Below are positions 36,818 to 45,872 of a DNA stretch of 64,000 nucleotides, piece after piece; positions within the stretch are counted from its first letter, which is position 1; each line of letters opens with the position of its first letter. Source of the DNA: a virus; IMG/VR virus record IMGVR_UViG_3300033153_010125, positions 1 through 64,000 of that record. One strand, written 5' to 3'. The notes below the pieces were generated by a model. It ran no database searches. It had not been told where the DNA came from and saw nothing but the letters and a program-made list of their open reading frames with translations. Position numbers and translations under genes: made by a program.

Positions 36818-39571
36818 TTAGTTTTTATTAATTGTCGCTATGTATTCAGCACTCTTTCTTCCTGCCCGTTTTTCTTGTAACTCTTTGGCTCTCAGTTTTA
36901 ATGCCTCCATCTGTACTCTCGTATTTTCAGTGTCCTTCTTCTCTTGGGCTTTCATCTTATCTGTCGCAATATTTGTATCAGCATCAATCTTATTCTGCTG
37001 TATCGCTTGATCGGCTGCTATTTTTATGTGTTCAAACCCAGCAGCATCAGATTCCTTATCAGAAGCTCTACCAAGAGCATTCAGTTTAGCTACCTCTATT
37101 TTAGTCTCTCTATCTTTCTGATTCTCCTCAGACTCTCTCATCAACCTCGTCTCCTCTGCTTCTTTTGCAGCTGCTATTCCTTGATTTTGCATCTGAGCTT
37201 GCTCTCCTCTTATTTGATCTTCTCTTGCTTGATTACGTTCTTGTGCTAATCTTGCTATCTCAACAGCTTCTGCCATTCCATCAGATGATATAAGTTTAGC
37301 TAGTTCTAGTGTATCAGAGCCTAATGTGTTATTGTTGATAAGAAGTGTTTTAAACGTCTCTAACTCTTTTCGTTTAGCCGAGTCCATTGTTGCAATCAAT
37401 CCTATCCTTCTAAAAGGAAAGCTAGGATCATTCATTTTTAAGAACTCTATTGACCCATCAGATTTTGTATAATAAAGACTATTATCTTTTTTATTACTCT
37501 GTGCGTATTGTGCTACAGATAAATGTAACTCTCTGGCTGATTTTAAATAGATATTAAAGTTTTCGAATATCTCAGCAAGTTGTGCCCACCCAGCTTCTTG
37601 GTTTTGTCTAACCCCTTCTGCTGTTTCATATTTAGTTGGTTGTTGTAATATCGCTTGATTTATCCCTATAACCTCATAAGCCTTCCTCTGTGTAAACTCT
37701 GCCATCTTAATACGATCGGCAATTTGTGAACTATTAGAAAGATTGTATGATGAGAATTGATTAAAATTACTGGCTGGTCCTTGTCCATCTTGAGATGTGG
37801 CTACTGGCATTATTCCAGTGTCTTTAGCAATATTCCTAACAGCCATCAGTGCCTCCTGAGCATCTCCCCATCCCTCAAATTCTGATGGGATCATAGCTAC
37901 ATCCATTAAAAAGAAAATACCAAGCTCTTTCTCGAGTAGAGAATAAACCTGGTTCATACATAAATTATGTTTCGCTTGGTATGGCTCTATTCTTTTGGCC
38001 ACCGACTCCCCTATATATCCTGCTACTGGTAAGTACCTATCAAACTCGCTTTCCCCTTTAATCACATGCTCCCACTCATCACATTGAAGATATAGTGGAT
38101 CTTTAAGGTTTCCGGATTGTACTTTGACTCCTTTATATATAACGGGACGTAATACCCATTTAAGTGTATTTACTTCAAAATCTTCTACTATCTCGACAAG
38201 TGACTCCTTATATGTTTGTTTAATCCCCTTCTCCTTAATTACCTCTGATAAGATATCCTCTGTCACTTCCTCTGTCACAACAGTTCCATAATCATCCTCA
38301 TATGTAAGATATCCATATCGATCGAAAGCTCTGAAATATACCTCAGTCACTTGACAAAGATCTGTACGGTGCTCAAAATCACCTCGCATTATTCCAGCGT
38401 ATCCATCATAAACCGACCCTCTGTTGTGTCCTGCTAATTTTGGTAAAAACCTTTCCTTTGTTGTACTTGTCCCATCATCATTAAACAATGTCTGAACCCC
38501 TAAAGGTACTCCTGTTTCTTCCTGTAAACCAAGATAGAAGTTGTAATCTGCGTAATTTGAGAAAGGTGTTGTAGCTTGTTTGTTGAAGTTTGACTTCAAT
38601 GACTCAGTAATGTTTCCTGTATAAAGATCATCTCCTACAAATTCTCCCCAACCTTCATTACCTCCTAGGAGATCTTTTTGAATCTTGGTGTCTATTAGAT
38701 GTCCATGTGTCCTAACAACCTGTGCTGGTGTAAACCAGTTAATGTTTCCAGCATACTCGCCTTTGTGGACCAAACTAATATCTGCTTCTTTTGAAAAGAA
38801 TGTGTTTTTTGCACTCCAAGTCTCTGGTTCGTAATTATCAAACCCTATTCTAAAGTGTCTGAAACACCTACCTGCTGTGAGATAGTGTTTGAAATCCTCT
38901 TTGTCTAAATAGTTAAAGTTGAATCTCTCCTTATCATGTTCTAAAGTAGCCTCCCCCCAAGTAGTCCCTACTGTTTTAAATGTTTTTTTGCTGGCGTCAA
39001 GTGTATCCTTTGGCGTAAATGCTTCCTTCGCTTGCTGTAACTCGGCCATATAAGCTTGTTGCTCTTCAGGTGACTCAAACGTATTCAGGTCCTTGTCGTA
39101 CCCAGCCTCTGCCATTCTTAATTGAATAGAGTTTTCGAGCACCTTCTCAAGCATTCCTTTGAGTTTGTCATTTTGATGACGCATAAACTCATTCTGTGCA
39201 ATCTCCCCCGTATCTGTTACGTGAAACTTATCTTGCATCTGGATTAGAATCCCAGTAAGGCCCTTTATAACAACCCCTATTATATCGTAGTGTTTTATGA
39301 ATGTTGGTACACCTACTCCGTCAAGAAGATTTTGGATATCTTCAAAATGTGGTGCTACTTCAGATAATTCTTGATAGGTGAGTTTTCCTTCAACCATTCT
39401 ATACAGGTCAACAAACTCTAGGTTTTCCATAAACTGGTCTACCGCAATTCTTTCAAACCCATCTAGCACCGCCCTCTTCCAAGGATCTTTCTTTTTGACC
39501 GACCTTTTTACGGTCATTGGTGGCAGGTTATACGTGTTGTAATACCTGCTATATGGCGTTGTGCTAAACAT
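36818..39571 (-). CDS. Portal protein
   Basis: 917 aa. Follows TerL and precedes scaffold and MCP. The first 780 residues mix helix and beta with a tail-tube-like region (EWHEHVIKGES type, FDRYLPVAGYIGESVAKRI). The last 130 residues are a long coiled coil (EETRLMRESEENQKDRE and further Gln/Lys/Glu runs), typical of large podovirus and crAss-like portals whose C-terminus enters the capsid as a barrel. Length is at the upper end for crAss-like portals (about 750-900). Confidence 0.75.
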   Translation of the reverse strand: MFSTTPYSRYYNTYNLPPMTVKRSVKKKDPWKRAVLDGFERIAVDQFMENLEFVDLYRMVEGKLTYQELSEVAPHFEDIQNLLDGVGVPTFIKHYDIIGVVIKGLTGILIQMQDKFHVTDTGEIAQNEFMRHQNDKLKGMLEKVLENSIQLRMAEAGYDKDLNTFESPEEQQAYMAELQQAKEAFTPKDTLDASKKTFKTVGTTWGEATLEHDKERFNFNYLDKEDFKHYLTAGRCFRHFRIGFDNYEPETWSAKNTFFSKEADISLVHKGEYAGNINWFTPAQVVRTHGHLIDTKIQKDLLGGNEGWGEFVGDDLYTGNITESLKSNFNKQATTPFSNYADYNFYLGLQEETGVPLGVQTLFNDDGTSTTKERFLPKLAGHNRGSVYDGYAGIMRGDFEHRTDLCQVTEVYFRAFDRYGYLTYEDDYGTVVTEEVTEDILSEVIKEKGIKQTYKESLVEIVEDFEVNTLKWVLRPVIYKGVKVQSGNLKDPLYLQCDEWEHVIKGESEFDRYLPVAGYIGESVAKRIEPYQAKHNLCMNQVYSLLEKELGIFFLMDVAMIPSEFEGWGDAQEALMAVRNIAKDTGIMPVATSQDGQGPASNFNQFSSYNLSNSSQIADRIKMAEFTQRKAYEVIGINQAILQQPTKYETAEGVRQNQEAGWAQLAEIFENFNIYLKSARELHLSVAQYAQSNKKDNSLYYTKSDGSIEFLKMNDPSFPFRRIGLIATMDSAKRKELETFKTLLINNNTLGSDTLELAKLISSDGMAEAVEIARLAQERNQAREDQIRGEQAQMQNQGIAAAKEAEETRLMRESEENQKDRETKIEVAKLNALGRASDKESDAAGFEHIKIAADQAIQQNKIDADTNIATDKMKAQEKKDTENTRVQMEALKLRAKELQEKRAGRKSAEYIATINKN

Positions 39572-39577
39572 AGGCTA

Positions 39578-39620
39578 CAAAGATGCCAAACCTTTCAACA
39601 CTTTCCAAAAAAATTAGAAA
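39578..39620 (-). promoter_or_regulatory. Class A (late) promoter before portal, near-leaderless
   Basis: Minus strand TTTCTAATTTTTTTGG at 39620-39605, 20-nt spacer, CATCTTTG at 39585-39578 (first base differs from TAnnTTTG). The ATG at 39571 follows after 6 nt. Confidence 0.7.
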
Positions 39621-39629
39621 ATCCCTAAT

Positions 39630-41690
39630 TTAATATTTCTTATGTCTAATGTTCCCATACGGGTTCTTCCTAGTGAGTCTTGCTTTTTTAGCCAACTCTT
39701 TTTGATCTAGGTTTTTAGACTTAGGCCTTGAGGGTTGTACTCTGTCCTTATCTAATTCTTTTGCATAAACAAGTGCGTGAGAAAAAGATGTAATCCTATC
39801 AACGTTGTTTCCAGCCTTATAATCTAACATTTCTCTGAGTAGATCAATGTCATCAAGGTACTCTACACTATACTTTATAATTGGGTTATTGTCCTCGTCT
39901 ATCCCTATCGAATGTTCTTCCCAGCACCAATCAACAAGTAAATTAAATCTGTAGGTATTATTACCAACATTCGGATATAGTCCAAATTTAGAATTTAATT
40001 TTGATTTATGTTTAGATGTTTTCTGGGTAAAGCTAAAGGCTGGACATAGATACTCAAACTCAAGACCCTTGTTCTCAAGATGGTGCTGTAGCCCAACATC
40101 AATAGACTCCATATTTGTCATAGCATTCCACGACTTCAACATTAATTCTGAGTCCTGTAGAAATGTCTTCATCTTAGGTGGCCGTGTTGTCAAACTGGCC
40201 GCTATTGTCTCACAAGGTTCATTCGGAGCCATGTTTCTCCGCTTAATAACATATGTGGATCCTAGAGAATCTGTATCAGAAACATCAATCTTATATCCAT
40301 CATGTCCCCCTACAAATATAAATTTCTCTGGTGGCTTCTCTGGAATTTCTTGAAACAAGATTACTGGTGCATCAATAGACCCTCCTCCGTGACTAACATC
40401 TGCTCTTTTCTTATTGATAAATTCATACTGGTATTTTCCACCATCTCTGTATAAAGATACATCCTTACCAATTCTACCTGCTGTTTCTAGCTCCTCTATC
40501 CTTTTAGCAATAATAGCTTTTGGGAAGGGGTTTACAGAGTCTGTTAAAAAACAATGTTCTACCCTTGTCGGATAATACATTTTATCTTTATTAACATCCT
40601 CTTCTTTTTTTATCGAACTCCTTCTTTCATCAAGAAACTTTGTGGTTGCAAGCCAGTCTGTTGTTCGAACTTTTATTTTACTAAGTTCTTTATTTTTTCT
40701 ACCAAGATACTTATCCAATGTTGTATCAAGTTTTGGCACCTCTAATCTATAAGACATCTGTCCTGGAACAAATGTACAAAATGTTTCCTCTTTTGCATCC
40801 TTCCAAGTCAACGCCTCTTCTGGAACACTTCTATCCAATCGATCCCTATTTAACATAAGGAGTCTATAGGCAGTTGGGTTTTGCATTATCGTTTTTGCAT
40901 CCTTTGATAGTTCTGTATTACCACCTGTTCCTGATAATACGTGTACCAACTTAGCTCCATTCTCTGTCATAAAAGATGGAATAGCAGATTGTAGTATTTT
41001 AATGGGGTTCCATTTACCGATCTCATCAGCTACATACCCTACCGGACTTAGTCCAGCCCCTTTCTCACTCGATTTCTTTTTCTTATCATCTGCATTCTTG
41101 ATCTCGAATCTTGAATGTATGTGCTTAGTATTATCCTTCTCCTTTATTCCGAACTCAACATGGCTGGTCCAATCTGATTTTAATCTCGGGATATAAAAAG
41201 CAGGTGGTACATTGTCCAATCCTGTCTGCATTAGGTGGGATATAGCGTTGAGGTCTCCATCATCTCCTCCCACAATCATAGTAGCTCCGTTTTCTCTAGT
41301 TGTGGCTAACCACCCAGATAAAGATGCAATAGCTGTAGATTTGGCAAAGCCCCTGCACCCAAACATACACAGCCCCTTATCCTCATCTTCTGCCTGTTTA
41401 TAGGTATCGGTGATATAAAGAATGTTGTCATCAAGTGGTGGATTTAAAATCTTTTCTTTATCCCTACCATTTTCTTTAATTGGTAAAGGTGTCTTGAAAT
41501 AATTGATATGCCAATATAGCCAGGGGTGCACAAAGAACCCTCCTATATTTGTTCCGTACAGAAGTTTGTGTCTTTCTTCTGTATAGAAGTCTAACACATC
41601 CTTGGTTTGTTCAAAATAATGCTTCTTAGGATTGTACTTTGGTACATCCTTCATATTAATGTATAGCTCTTTTGAAGTAGTTATGCTCAT
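39630..41690 (-). CDS. terL: Terminase large subunit
   Basis: 686 aa ATP-driven DNA packaging motor. A Walker A-like loop is at residues 110-119 (FGCRGFAKST), Walker B at 218-223 (VGYVADE), and a coupling motif LSGTGG near 247. The C-terminal nuclease shows GGHDGYKIDVSDTDS with candidate acidic residues, MESIDVG, and DRITSFSHALVYA near the end. The Walker A lacks the usual G-x-G-K-T/S, having Phe-Ala-Lys-Ser, as in several phage terminases. Preceded by small genes that may include TerS. Confidence 0.9.
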   Translation of the reverse strand: MSITTSKELYINMKDVPKYNPKKHYFEQTKDVLDFYTEERHKLLYGTNIGGFFVHPWLYWHINYFKTPLPIKENGRDKEKILNPPLDDNILYITDTYKQAEDEDKGLCMFGCRGFAKSTAIASLSGWLATTRENGATMIVGGDDGDLNAISHLMQTGLDNVPPAFYIPRLKSDWTSHVEFGIKEKDNTKHIHSRFEIKNADDKKKKSSEKGAGLSPVGYVADEIGKWNPIKILQSAIPSFMTENGAKLVHVLSGTGGNTELSKDAKTIMQNPTAYRLLMLNRDRLDRSVPEEALTWKDAKEETFCTFVPGQMSYRLEVPKLDTTLDKYLGRKNKELSKIKVRTTDWLATTKFLDERRSSIKKEEDVNKDKMYYPTRVEHCFLTDSVNPFPKAIIAKRIEELETAGRIGKDVSLYRDGGKYQYEFINKKRADVSHGGGSIDAPVILFQEIPEKPPEKFIFVGGHDGYKIDVSDTDSLGSTYVIKRRNMAPNEPCETIAASLTTRPPKMKTFLQDSELMLKSWNAMTNMESIDVGLQHHLENKGLEFEYLCPAFSFTQKTSKHKSKLNSKFGLYPNVGNNTYRFNLLVDWCWEEHSIGIDEDNNPIIKYSVEYLDDIDLLREMLDYKAGNNVDRITSFSHALVYAKELDKDRVQPSRPKSKNLDQKELAKKARLTRKNPYGNIRHKKY

Positions 41691-41697
41691 AAGCTAT

Positions 41698-42183
41698 TTA
41701 CATAGACATGTATAATTGCTTAAGGGCCTCTTCTGATTCTATTTTTTCTTGAAGAGCTTTCATAAGTGTTGATGTGATCGCATTATCAACCATTGCAGGC
41801 TTACCATCTTGTAGTGTAAAAATGTGTGGGCTTGTAGATATAACTGTTTTAAAATACGCCTGAGCACCTTCCGGTATATCCAGTTCTACTTTAAAAAGTG
41901 TTGCCATCACATTATACTCAAAGATTACTCCCTGCAAGTGTTTTGTACTTTGATCCAAAAGGAACATGTTATAGTGTACCTCTTGAAGTGAGATCAATTG
42001 TCCTCTAGCCTCTGTGAAACCTTTGTCCCCCTTATCAGCTTTTAGTTTGATAATCTTTTCTTTAATAGTCGTCAGGGCTTTCTGATTCGACTGTATCTGT
42101 GCAAAAAAAGCAGAAGAGGTTGTCAAATATTCTTTGACTTTCTCATTTATGTACCCTGCCATTGATTCATTATTATCCTTCAT
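41698..42183 (-). CDS. Unknown helical protein before terL (small-terminase candidate)
   Basis: 161 aa, mostly alpha-helical with coiled-coil character (residues 25-75) and a C-terminal helix (LMKALQEKIESEEALKQL). Directly upstream of terL by 7 nt, the usual slot for TerS. No HTH is obvious, so DNA binding is not evident. Overlaps the gene before it by 11 nt. Confidence 0.4.
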   Translation of the reverse strand: MKDNNESMAGYINEKVKEYLTTSSAFFAQIQSNQKALTTIKEKIIKLKADKGDKGFTEARGQLISLQEVHYNMFLLDQSTKHLQGVIFEYNVMATLFKVELDIPEGAQAYFKTVISTSPHIFTLQDGKPAMVDNAITSTLMKALQEKIESEEALKQLYMSM

Positions 42184-42400
42184 TACTTTCTCCTTTTTCT
42201 CTTTTTAAAGATAAATCCAACCCTGTATAAAAATCTGCATCAGATAGATTTAAAAAATCTGATTTTTTGTTTATATTTTTTTTCTTTAAACTTGCTGCTA
42301 TACTATAGATAAGTTCCCCATAAGTATAGTCAGGGTTTTGTTTAAAAAACTCCTGGACCTTTTCTTCAATAAGTGGTTTATAATTTAAGTCGTTGCTCAT
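42173..42400 (-). CDS. Small helical protein, unknown
   Basis: 75 aa, basic N-terminal helix with EKVQEFFKQNPDYTYGEL and GLDLSLKREKGES at the end. Starts 4 nt inside the upstream gene and overlaps the downstream one. Compact, well-packed context supports it as real. Function unknown. Confidence 0.5.
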   Translation of the reverse strand: MSNDLNYKPLIEEKVQEFFKQNPDYTYGELIYSIAASLKKKNINKKSDFLNLSDADFYTGLDLSLKREKGESNEG

Positions 42401-43059
42401 TTCATTTTCAATTTTATTGTTACAATAGCTTTTTCAATTCTTGAAGAGCTGGCATAATATTGTATAGTAAAAGTTCTTTCAATATTGGCTCCTGCTCTAA
42501 AGCTTTTTGTACTAAGAGCTATATCAAACCTATATGATTCTTCATCTGTTTTTATAGGGTCTGCCACTGTACACTTACAGCTAACCTCTGTTGATTTTAT
42601 ATCAAACCCCCCTTTTCTCTTCATGGAGATTGAGAAGTCTATTCTCTCTTCAGCAGACTCCCCTAAATCGTAAATCATCTGCTTAGAGTCCATTCGAAGC
42701 TCTCCTACTTCAGGTGTAAGATTCTCAGCCGTTATTTTAGTATCAAGTTTTGAGTCTAATTCCAAAGCTGGCCATTTAGGGTTAAGCCCAATTTCTGCTA
42801 AACCACATGCCTGATTTTTAGAAGCTGCTTTTCTGTGTGTGCAACAGCCACATGCTGTACAATGATCCCCCTCGGGACATAAGCTTGTCGCTAACTTGAT
42901 TTTATCCATTGTGGATAATTGCTCTTTTGTCATATTCTTTGTATTACGATCACACGTATTACAAAACTCCATCCTTTTTTCAAACCAATCCTCTCCTTCT
43001 GGAAGAGGGTTGATCATAGCCTTGGCAATTGTCTTAATTTTTTTTATTTTTTCCCCCAT
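42397..43059 (-). CDS. Zinc-binding plus DUF1573-like protein
   Basis: 220 aa. Residues 33-85 hold Cys clusters (CNTCDRN, CPEGDHCTACGCC, QACGL) that probably coordinate Zn or Fe-S. The C-terminal 100 residues match the ASH/DUF1573 pattern: an acidic-aromatic strand, sCxCTv (VSCKCTVAD), and alternating strands to the end. DUF1573 is abundant in Bacteroidota. It lies in the pre-terminase operon and so may act in head assembly, or as a host-derived interaction domain. Confidence 0.55.
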   Translation of the reverse strand: MGEKIKKIKTIAKAMINPLPEGEDWFEKRMEFCNTCDRNTKNMTKEQLSTMDKIKLATSLCPEGDHCTACGCCTHRKAASKNQACGLAEIGLNPKWPALELDSKLDTKITAENLTPEVGELRMDSKQMIYDLGESAEERIDFSISMKRKGGFDIKSTEVSCKCTVADPIKTDEESYRFDIALSTKSFRAGANIERTFTIQYYASSSRIEKAIVTIKLKMK

Positions 43060-43450
43060 GGTTTTGAAATTCCTCTAGTTCTTTTCTATTCTTAGTCCCA
43101 GTAAAATAGGGATTATGTATTCTTCTTTTTGTATTATGTAAAGATATATTATCAAAAGACTTTAACTTTTTGAGAATATCTTCTATATCCCTCTCATTTT
43201 TAGCAAACTTCTCATGATGCTTGCCCTCTAGCTCTCTACTTTTTAAGTATATGTTCATATGAGAACATCCCTTAACATTTCTATACATAGTTCCCAAATG
43301 GGGAAGTTGTATAGAATGAATATCATCTCGCTCTACTGTCTGATCCAAAAATTTCTTTAAAAAAGTGAGATGGTGTTCTATCTTCTTACTATCCATAGAT
43401 AGTTCAGAAGCCACAGCTCTGATTAGATCTTTTTCAAACAGTATCTCAAC
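43034..43450 (-). CDS. IHF/HU-like DNA-binding protein
   Basis: 138 aa from the ATG at 43450; this start overlaps the preceding stop by 5 nt, whereas the longer frame begins at a TTG. The first 60 residues have helix-helix-beta with LIRAVASELSM and SIQLPHLGTMY, matching the IHF/HU pattern 'l..vA..l.......v...v..f...i...l..G..v.l..lGtF'. crAss-like phages keep IHF-like genes near the terminase. The C-terminus is very basic (KNRKELEEFQNHGGKNKKN). Probably a DNA-bending packaging or replication factor. Confidence 0.5.
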   Translation of the reverse strand, partial: VEILFEKDLIRAVASELSMDSKKIEHHLTFLKKFLDQTVERDDIHSIQLPHLGTMYRNVKGCSHMNIYLKSRELEGKHHEKFAKNERDIEDILKKLKSFDNISLHNTKRRIHNPYFTGTKNRKELEEFQNHGGKNKKN

Positions 43451-43862
43451 CATCCTCTGGAACAAGTTGGAACAATACAAGGGGCTGTCCACCACCAGTG
43501 TCCAGTTTGCCAATATAGTTCTTTAGTAAAGTTAAATCTGGGTGTAGATGATTTATTCGAGTGTTCATCCTGTCCTTCGTTAAATACTTGCCGGTTCTCA
43601 ATTCTAAGTTCATAGAATTTATAGAGTTTATTTCAACATCAAGTATCTTACAAGCCTTGTTCTTGGTCTCCTTATTAAAACCGTCCTTCAAATATAGTGT
43701 AAGTAGCACAACAAGTTTGTTTCTTAAAACGTTAGAAACCCTATTTTGCATCTTCCACTGATAAGAAAACAGCTCTACCAACTTCTTAAGCCCGTCAAAA
43801 TCATCCTTGTAGGACAACTCTAGTGCATAGATTTGGGGTGATTTATTGCTTTTATCGCTCAC
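43446..43862 (-). CDS. Unknown protein, second gene of the terminase operon
   Basis: 138 aa with GTG start. Basic, helical; residues about 45-110 (LVVLLTLYLKDGFNKETKN and LGxYLTKDRMNTRIN-like region) could include an HTH. TerS is one possibility. A partial -7 box TAAGTTTG lies at 43890-43883 with a poor -33. No family recognised. Confidence 0.5.
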   Translation of the reverse strand: MSDKSNKSPQIYALELSYKDDFDGLKKLVELFSYQWKMQNRVSNVLRNKLVVLLTLYLKDGFNKETKNKACKILDVEINSINSMNLELRTGKYLTKDRMNTRINHLHPDLTLLKNYIGKLDTGGGQPLVLFQLVPEDG

Positions 43863-43941
43863 AGTCTTTGATTAGATACCTGCAAACTTATAAGAAACAT
43901 TTGAATATTCCTAATTTTTCAAGAACTTTTTTCGAGAAAGT

Positions 43942-44226
43942 TTATCGAAGCCCGTATTTAGCTATTGCTGAGAAGAATACCTCTAAAGATCGCCCAGCTA
44001 ACTTTGGCGGCATGTCTCCCTGCCTATTATCCCTGTCACGGAAGTCTTTTATCATACTGTGGATAAGGGTCTTGTTTCTATTGTGGAATTCGTCAGACAG
44101 AATATTGGCCGATACAGCATTCAATGTCTGTATGATATAATCACCTTCTGTGAGAATATCTTGGATTTCTTCCTCCGAACGAAGGTCAATGGCCTCGTGG
44201 TCAATGTTAGATTGGTTTTCTGACAT
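43942..44226 (-). CDS. First gene of leftward operon, unknown
   Basis: 94 aa from the ATG at 44226; the frame extends upstream to 44319 but that crosses the promoter. Acidic N-terminal half, then a basic helix (IKDFRDRDNRQGDMPPKLAGR) and an amphipathic C-terminus. The ATG lies 4 nt after the -7 box. It leads the terminase operon, so a regulatory or head role is possible, but no family is recognised. Confidence 0.55.
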   Translation of the reverse strand: MSENQSNIDHEAIDLRSEEEIQDILTEGDYIIQTLNAVSANILSDEFHNRNKTLIHSMIKDFRDRDNRQGDMPPKLAGRSLEVFFSAIAKYGLR

Positions 44227-44230
44227 ACCC

Positions 44231-44274
44231 CAAAAGTATATCGAAATCTGCTGGCCACAAAAAAGATTGGAAAA
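44231..44274 (-). promoter_or_regulatory. Class A (late) promoter, leaderless, terminase operon
   Basis: Minus strand TTTTCCAATCTTTTTTG at 44274-44258 (CCAATC instead of CTAATC), 19-nt spacer, TACTTTTG at 44238-44231. ATG at 44226 follows after 4 nt. Confidence 0.8.
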
Positions 44275-44540
44275 CCTATAATTTAATAACACAAAAATTT
44301 CGGCCCCAAAAATATCCATTTATCTCTATCTCTCAGGTGTGCCTGCGTACTTATCTCTATATTCTAAATAACGTAATATATAAATACACAGGTATATATA
44401 AAGACTTGATTAAAAAATATAAGAAAAGTTACAATAAAAAAACCCTTTTTTAAAGCCCCCTATTTATTTAATAATCAGGTGTTTAGTGGATAGTAGACTC
44501 TATGTGTTTTTTGGGCCTTTGTGAGAAGATATTCAATATT

Positions 44541-44573
44541 TTTGCTATAGGTCGCTTTAAAGTGTTATCTTTG
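44541..44573 (+). promoter_or_regulatory. Class B promoter of the recA operon
   Basis: TTTG at 44541-44544, 21-nt spacer, TATCTTTG at 44566-44573. It lacks the CTAATC element. Expected start near 44577-44579, giving a leader of about 40 nt to the ATG at 44617. Confidence 0.8.
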
Positions 44574-44616
44574 TGCTTGCTTTTTACAGAAGTTATTCTT
44601 AATATTGCAAACCACT

Positions 44617-45861
44617 ATGCACAAACCTACCCACACAGAAAATAATTATACCGCAGAATACTTAGGGGTAAGAAGACACGAGGGATCGAGGAAGAATACG
44701 TCAACGAAGAAAAAGAAAGTTTCTGACAAAAGAGGGAGAAAACCAAAAGAGGGAAGACTTATACGAAAGTTTAAAGTCACACTTCTTACAACACCTCAAC
44801 AGGATAAGAATCTAGATCTTGATCTAAAGTTTTTCAACAGCATGTACCTGTATACAAGAGAGAGGTTGTCAGAAGACTTGGTATGTACTGCAGATAATGT
44901 TTACACAGGGTATGATGTAGAAAATACTCGAAAGACTGTCATCCATCATAAAAGGGTGGGGGTTGTTCCTCATACGCCTAAGTACATAATGGATAGTCAA
45001 AACTCTCTACTAGCGGAGCAGAAGTGGATGCAGGGGTGTACTTATCAAGTATCATATCGTGCAACAATACACGCATTTTCTGACGCAATTAAGCCATACG
45101 CTGAGAGGGAATTTTTCCCAAATGGTGATACGTTTGAGGCAAAACTTTGCTACCGTATAGTAAATGGTTTTCTTTATTTAAAGAAGTTTGACCAACTGAT
45201 TAATATTAAAGAGTCTCTTCCAAAAGGGGGTCTTGAATCTATCAGGATTACTAAGGGAGTAGATGGTGGCTGGTCGGCTGTTGTAGAGATCCTAGAACCT
45301 TATGATAAGGCTGAGGATATCAGAGAATCTAAAAAAGGTATTTTAGAAACAGATACTAAAACTTCTGCACTGATATGTTTATCGGGGTATCGAGAAGATA
45401 CACTAGTGGAAAAGGCTGCGCTATTTAATAAGATAGCAAATAGGATTATAAAGGATAGGTTTGGTCACAAGAGCCTTATGGACAAACTTGAGGCCTGCCA
45501 AGATGAATATGAAGTGCATGAGATTGATATAGGTTTAATAAACATGGCCTGTGTTGCTGCAAATGCCAGAAGTTACAAATACAGAAAACGGAACACCCCA
45601 CCTAAAATATCTAAAAACTATATAGCCCTATCGACCGGTTTTTATATAAGGGATAATATTCTTCATATACCTAAATGGGGTTTAATAATATCTATTAAAA
45701 AAGGATCAAGGCTCAACAAGAAGTGGCTTGATTATATTGTGATTACACAAAACAAAAGTGGTGGCTGGGAAATATCCGGTAAACGCCAAAAACGAAAAAT
45801 CTTTAGGAACCTTTCTAGAATAGTTAGAGAGTTTTCTTGGAAAGATAAAACATTATTTTAA
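44617..45861 (+). CDS. TnpB-like protein lacking nuclease domain, apparent internal duplication
   Basis: 414 aa from the ATG at 44617 (a TTG start 12 nt upstream is less likely). Residues 25-50 are a very basic tail. Residues 51-85 (KFKVTLLTTPQQ...FFNSMYLYTRERL) match the TnpB start 'KfrLyPt..Q......c..fYN..l'. Residues 143-165 give a helix like the 'sqal..al..l..afk' segment, and 181-225 (NGFLYLKKFDQLINI...GGLESIRITKGVDGGWSAVVEI) match the WED/OB strands. The RuvC-I slot GIDLGxxN is replaced by GILETDTKT, and no RuvC-II, RuvC-III or zinc finger follows. Instead residues 269-390 (LFNKIANRI...GFYIRDNILHIPKWGLIISIK...SGGWEISG) resemble a second helical-plus-OB unit. It is first in the recA operon. 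Probably a nuclease-dead TnpB derivative that binds RNA or DNA. Confidence 0.5.
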   Translation: MHKPTHTENNYTAEYLGVRRHEGSRKNTSTKKKKVSDKRGRKPKEGRLIRKFKVTLLTTPQQDKNLDLDLKFFNSMYLYTRERLSEDLVCTADNVYTGYDVENTRKTVIHHKRVGVVPHTPKYIMDSQNSLLAEQKWMQGCTYQVSYRATIHAFSDAIKPYAEREFFPNGDTFEAKLCYRIVNGFLYLKKFDQLINIKESLPKGGLESIRITKGVDGGWSAVVEILEPYDKAEDIRESKKGILETDTKTSALICLSGYREDTLVEKAALFNKIANRIIKDRFGHKSLMDKLEACQDEYEVHEIDIGLINMACVAANARSYKYRKRNTPPKISKNYIALSTGFYIRDNILHIPKWGLIISIKKGSRLNKKWLDYIVITQNKSGGWEISGKRQKRKIFRNLSRIVREFSWKDKTLF

Positions 45862-45872
45862 AACAGGAAAAA

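Larger units (their letters stand above)
44227..44616. other. Divergent control region between virion and replication modules
   Basis: No convincing gene in these 390 nt. It holds the class A promoter of the terminase operon (44231-44274), an AT-rich middle part (44380-44490) with no strong hairpin, and the class B promoter of the recA operon (44541-44573). The layout is typical of a bidirectional switch point. It could also hold an origin or an operator, but I see no clear repeats to support either. Confidence 0.7.
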
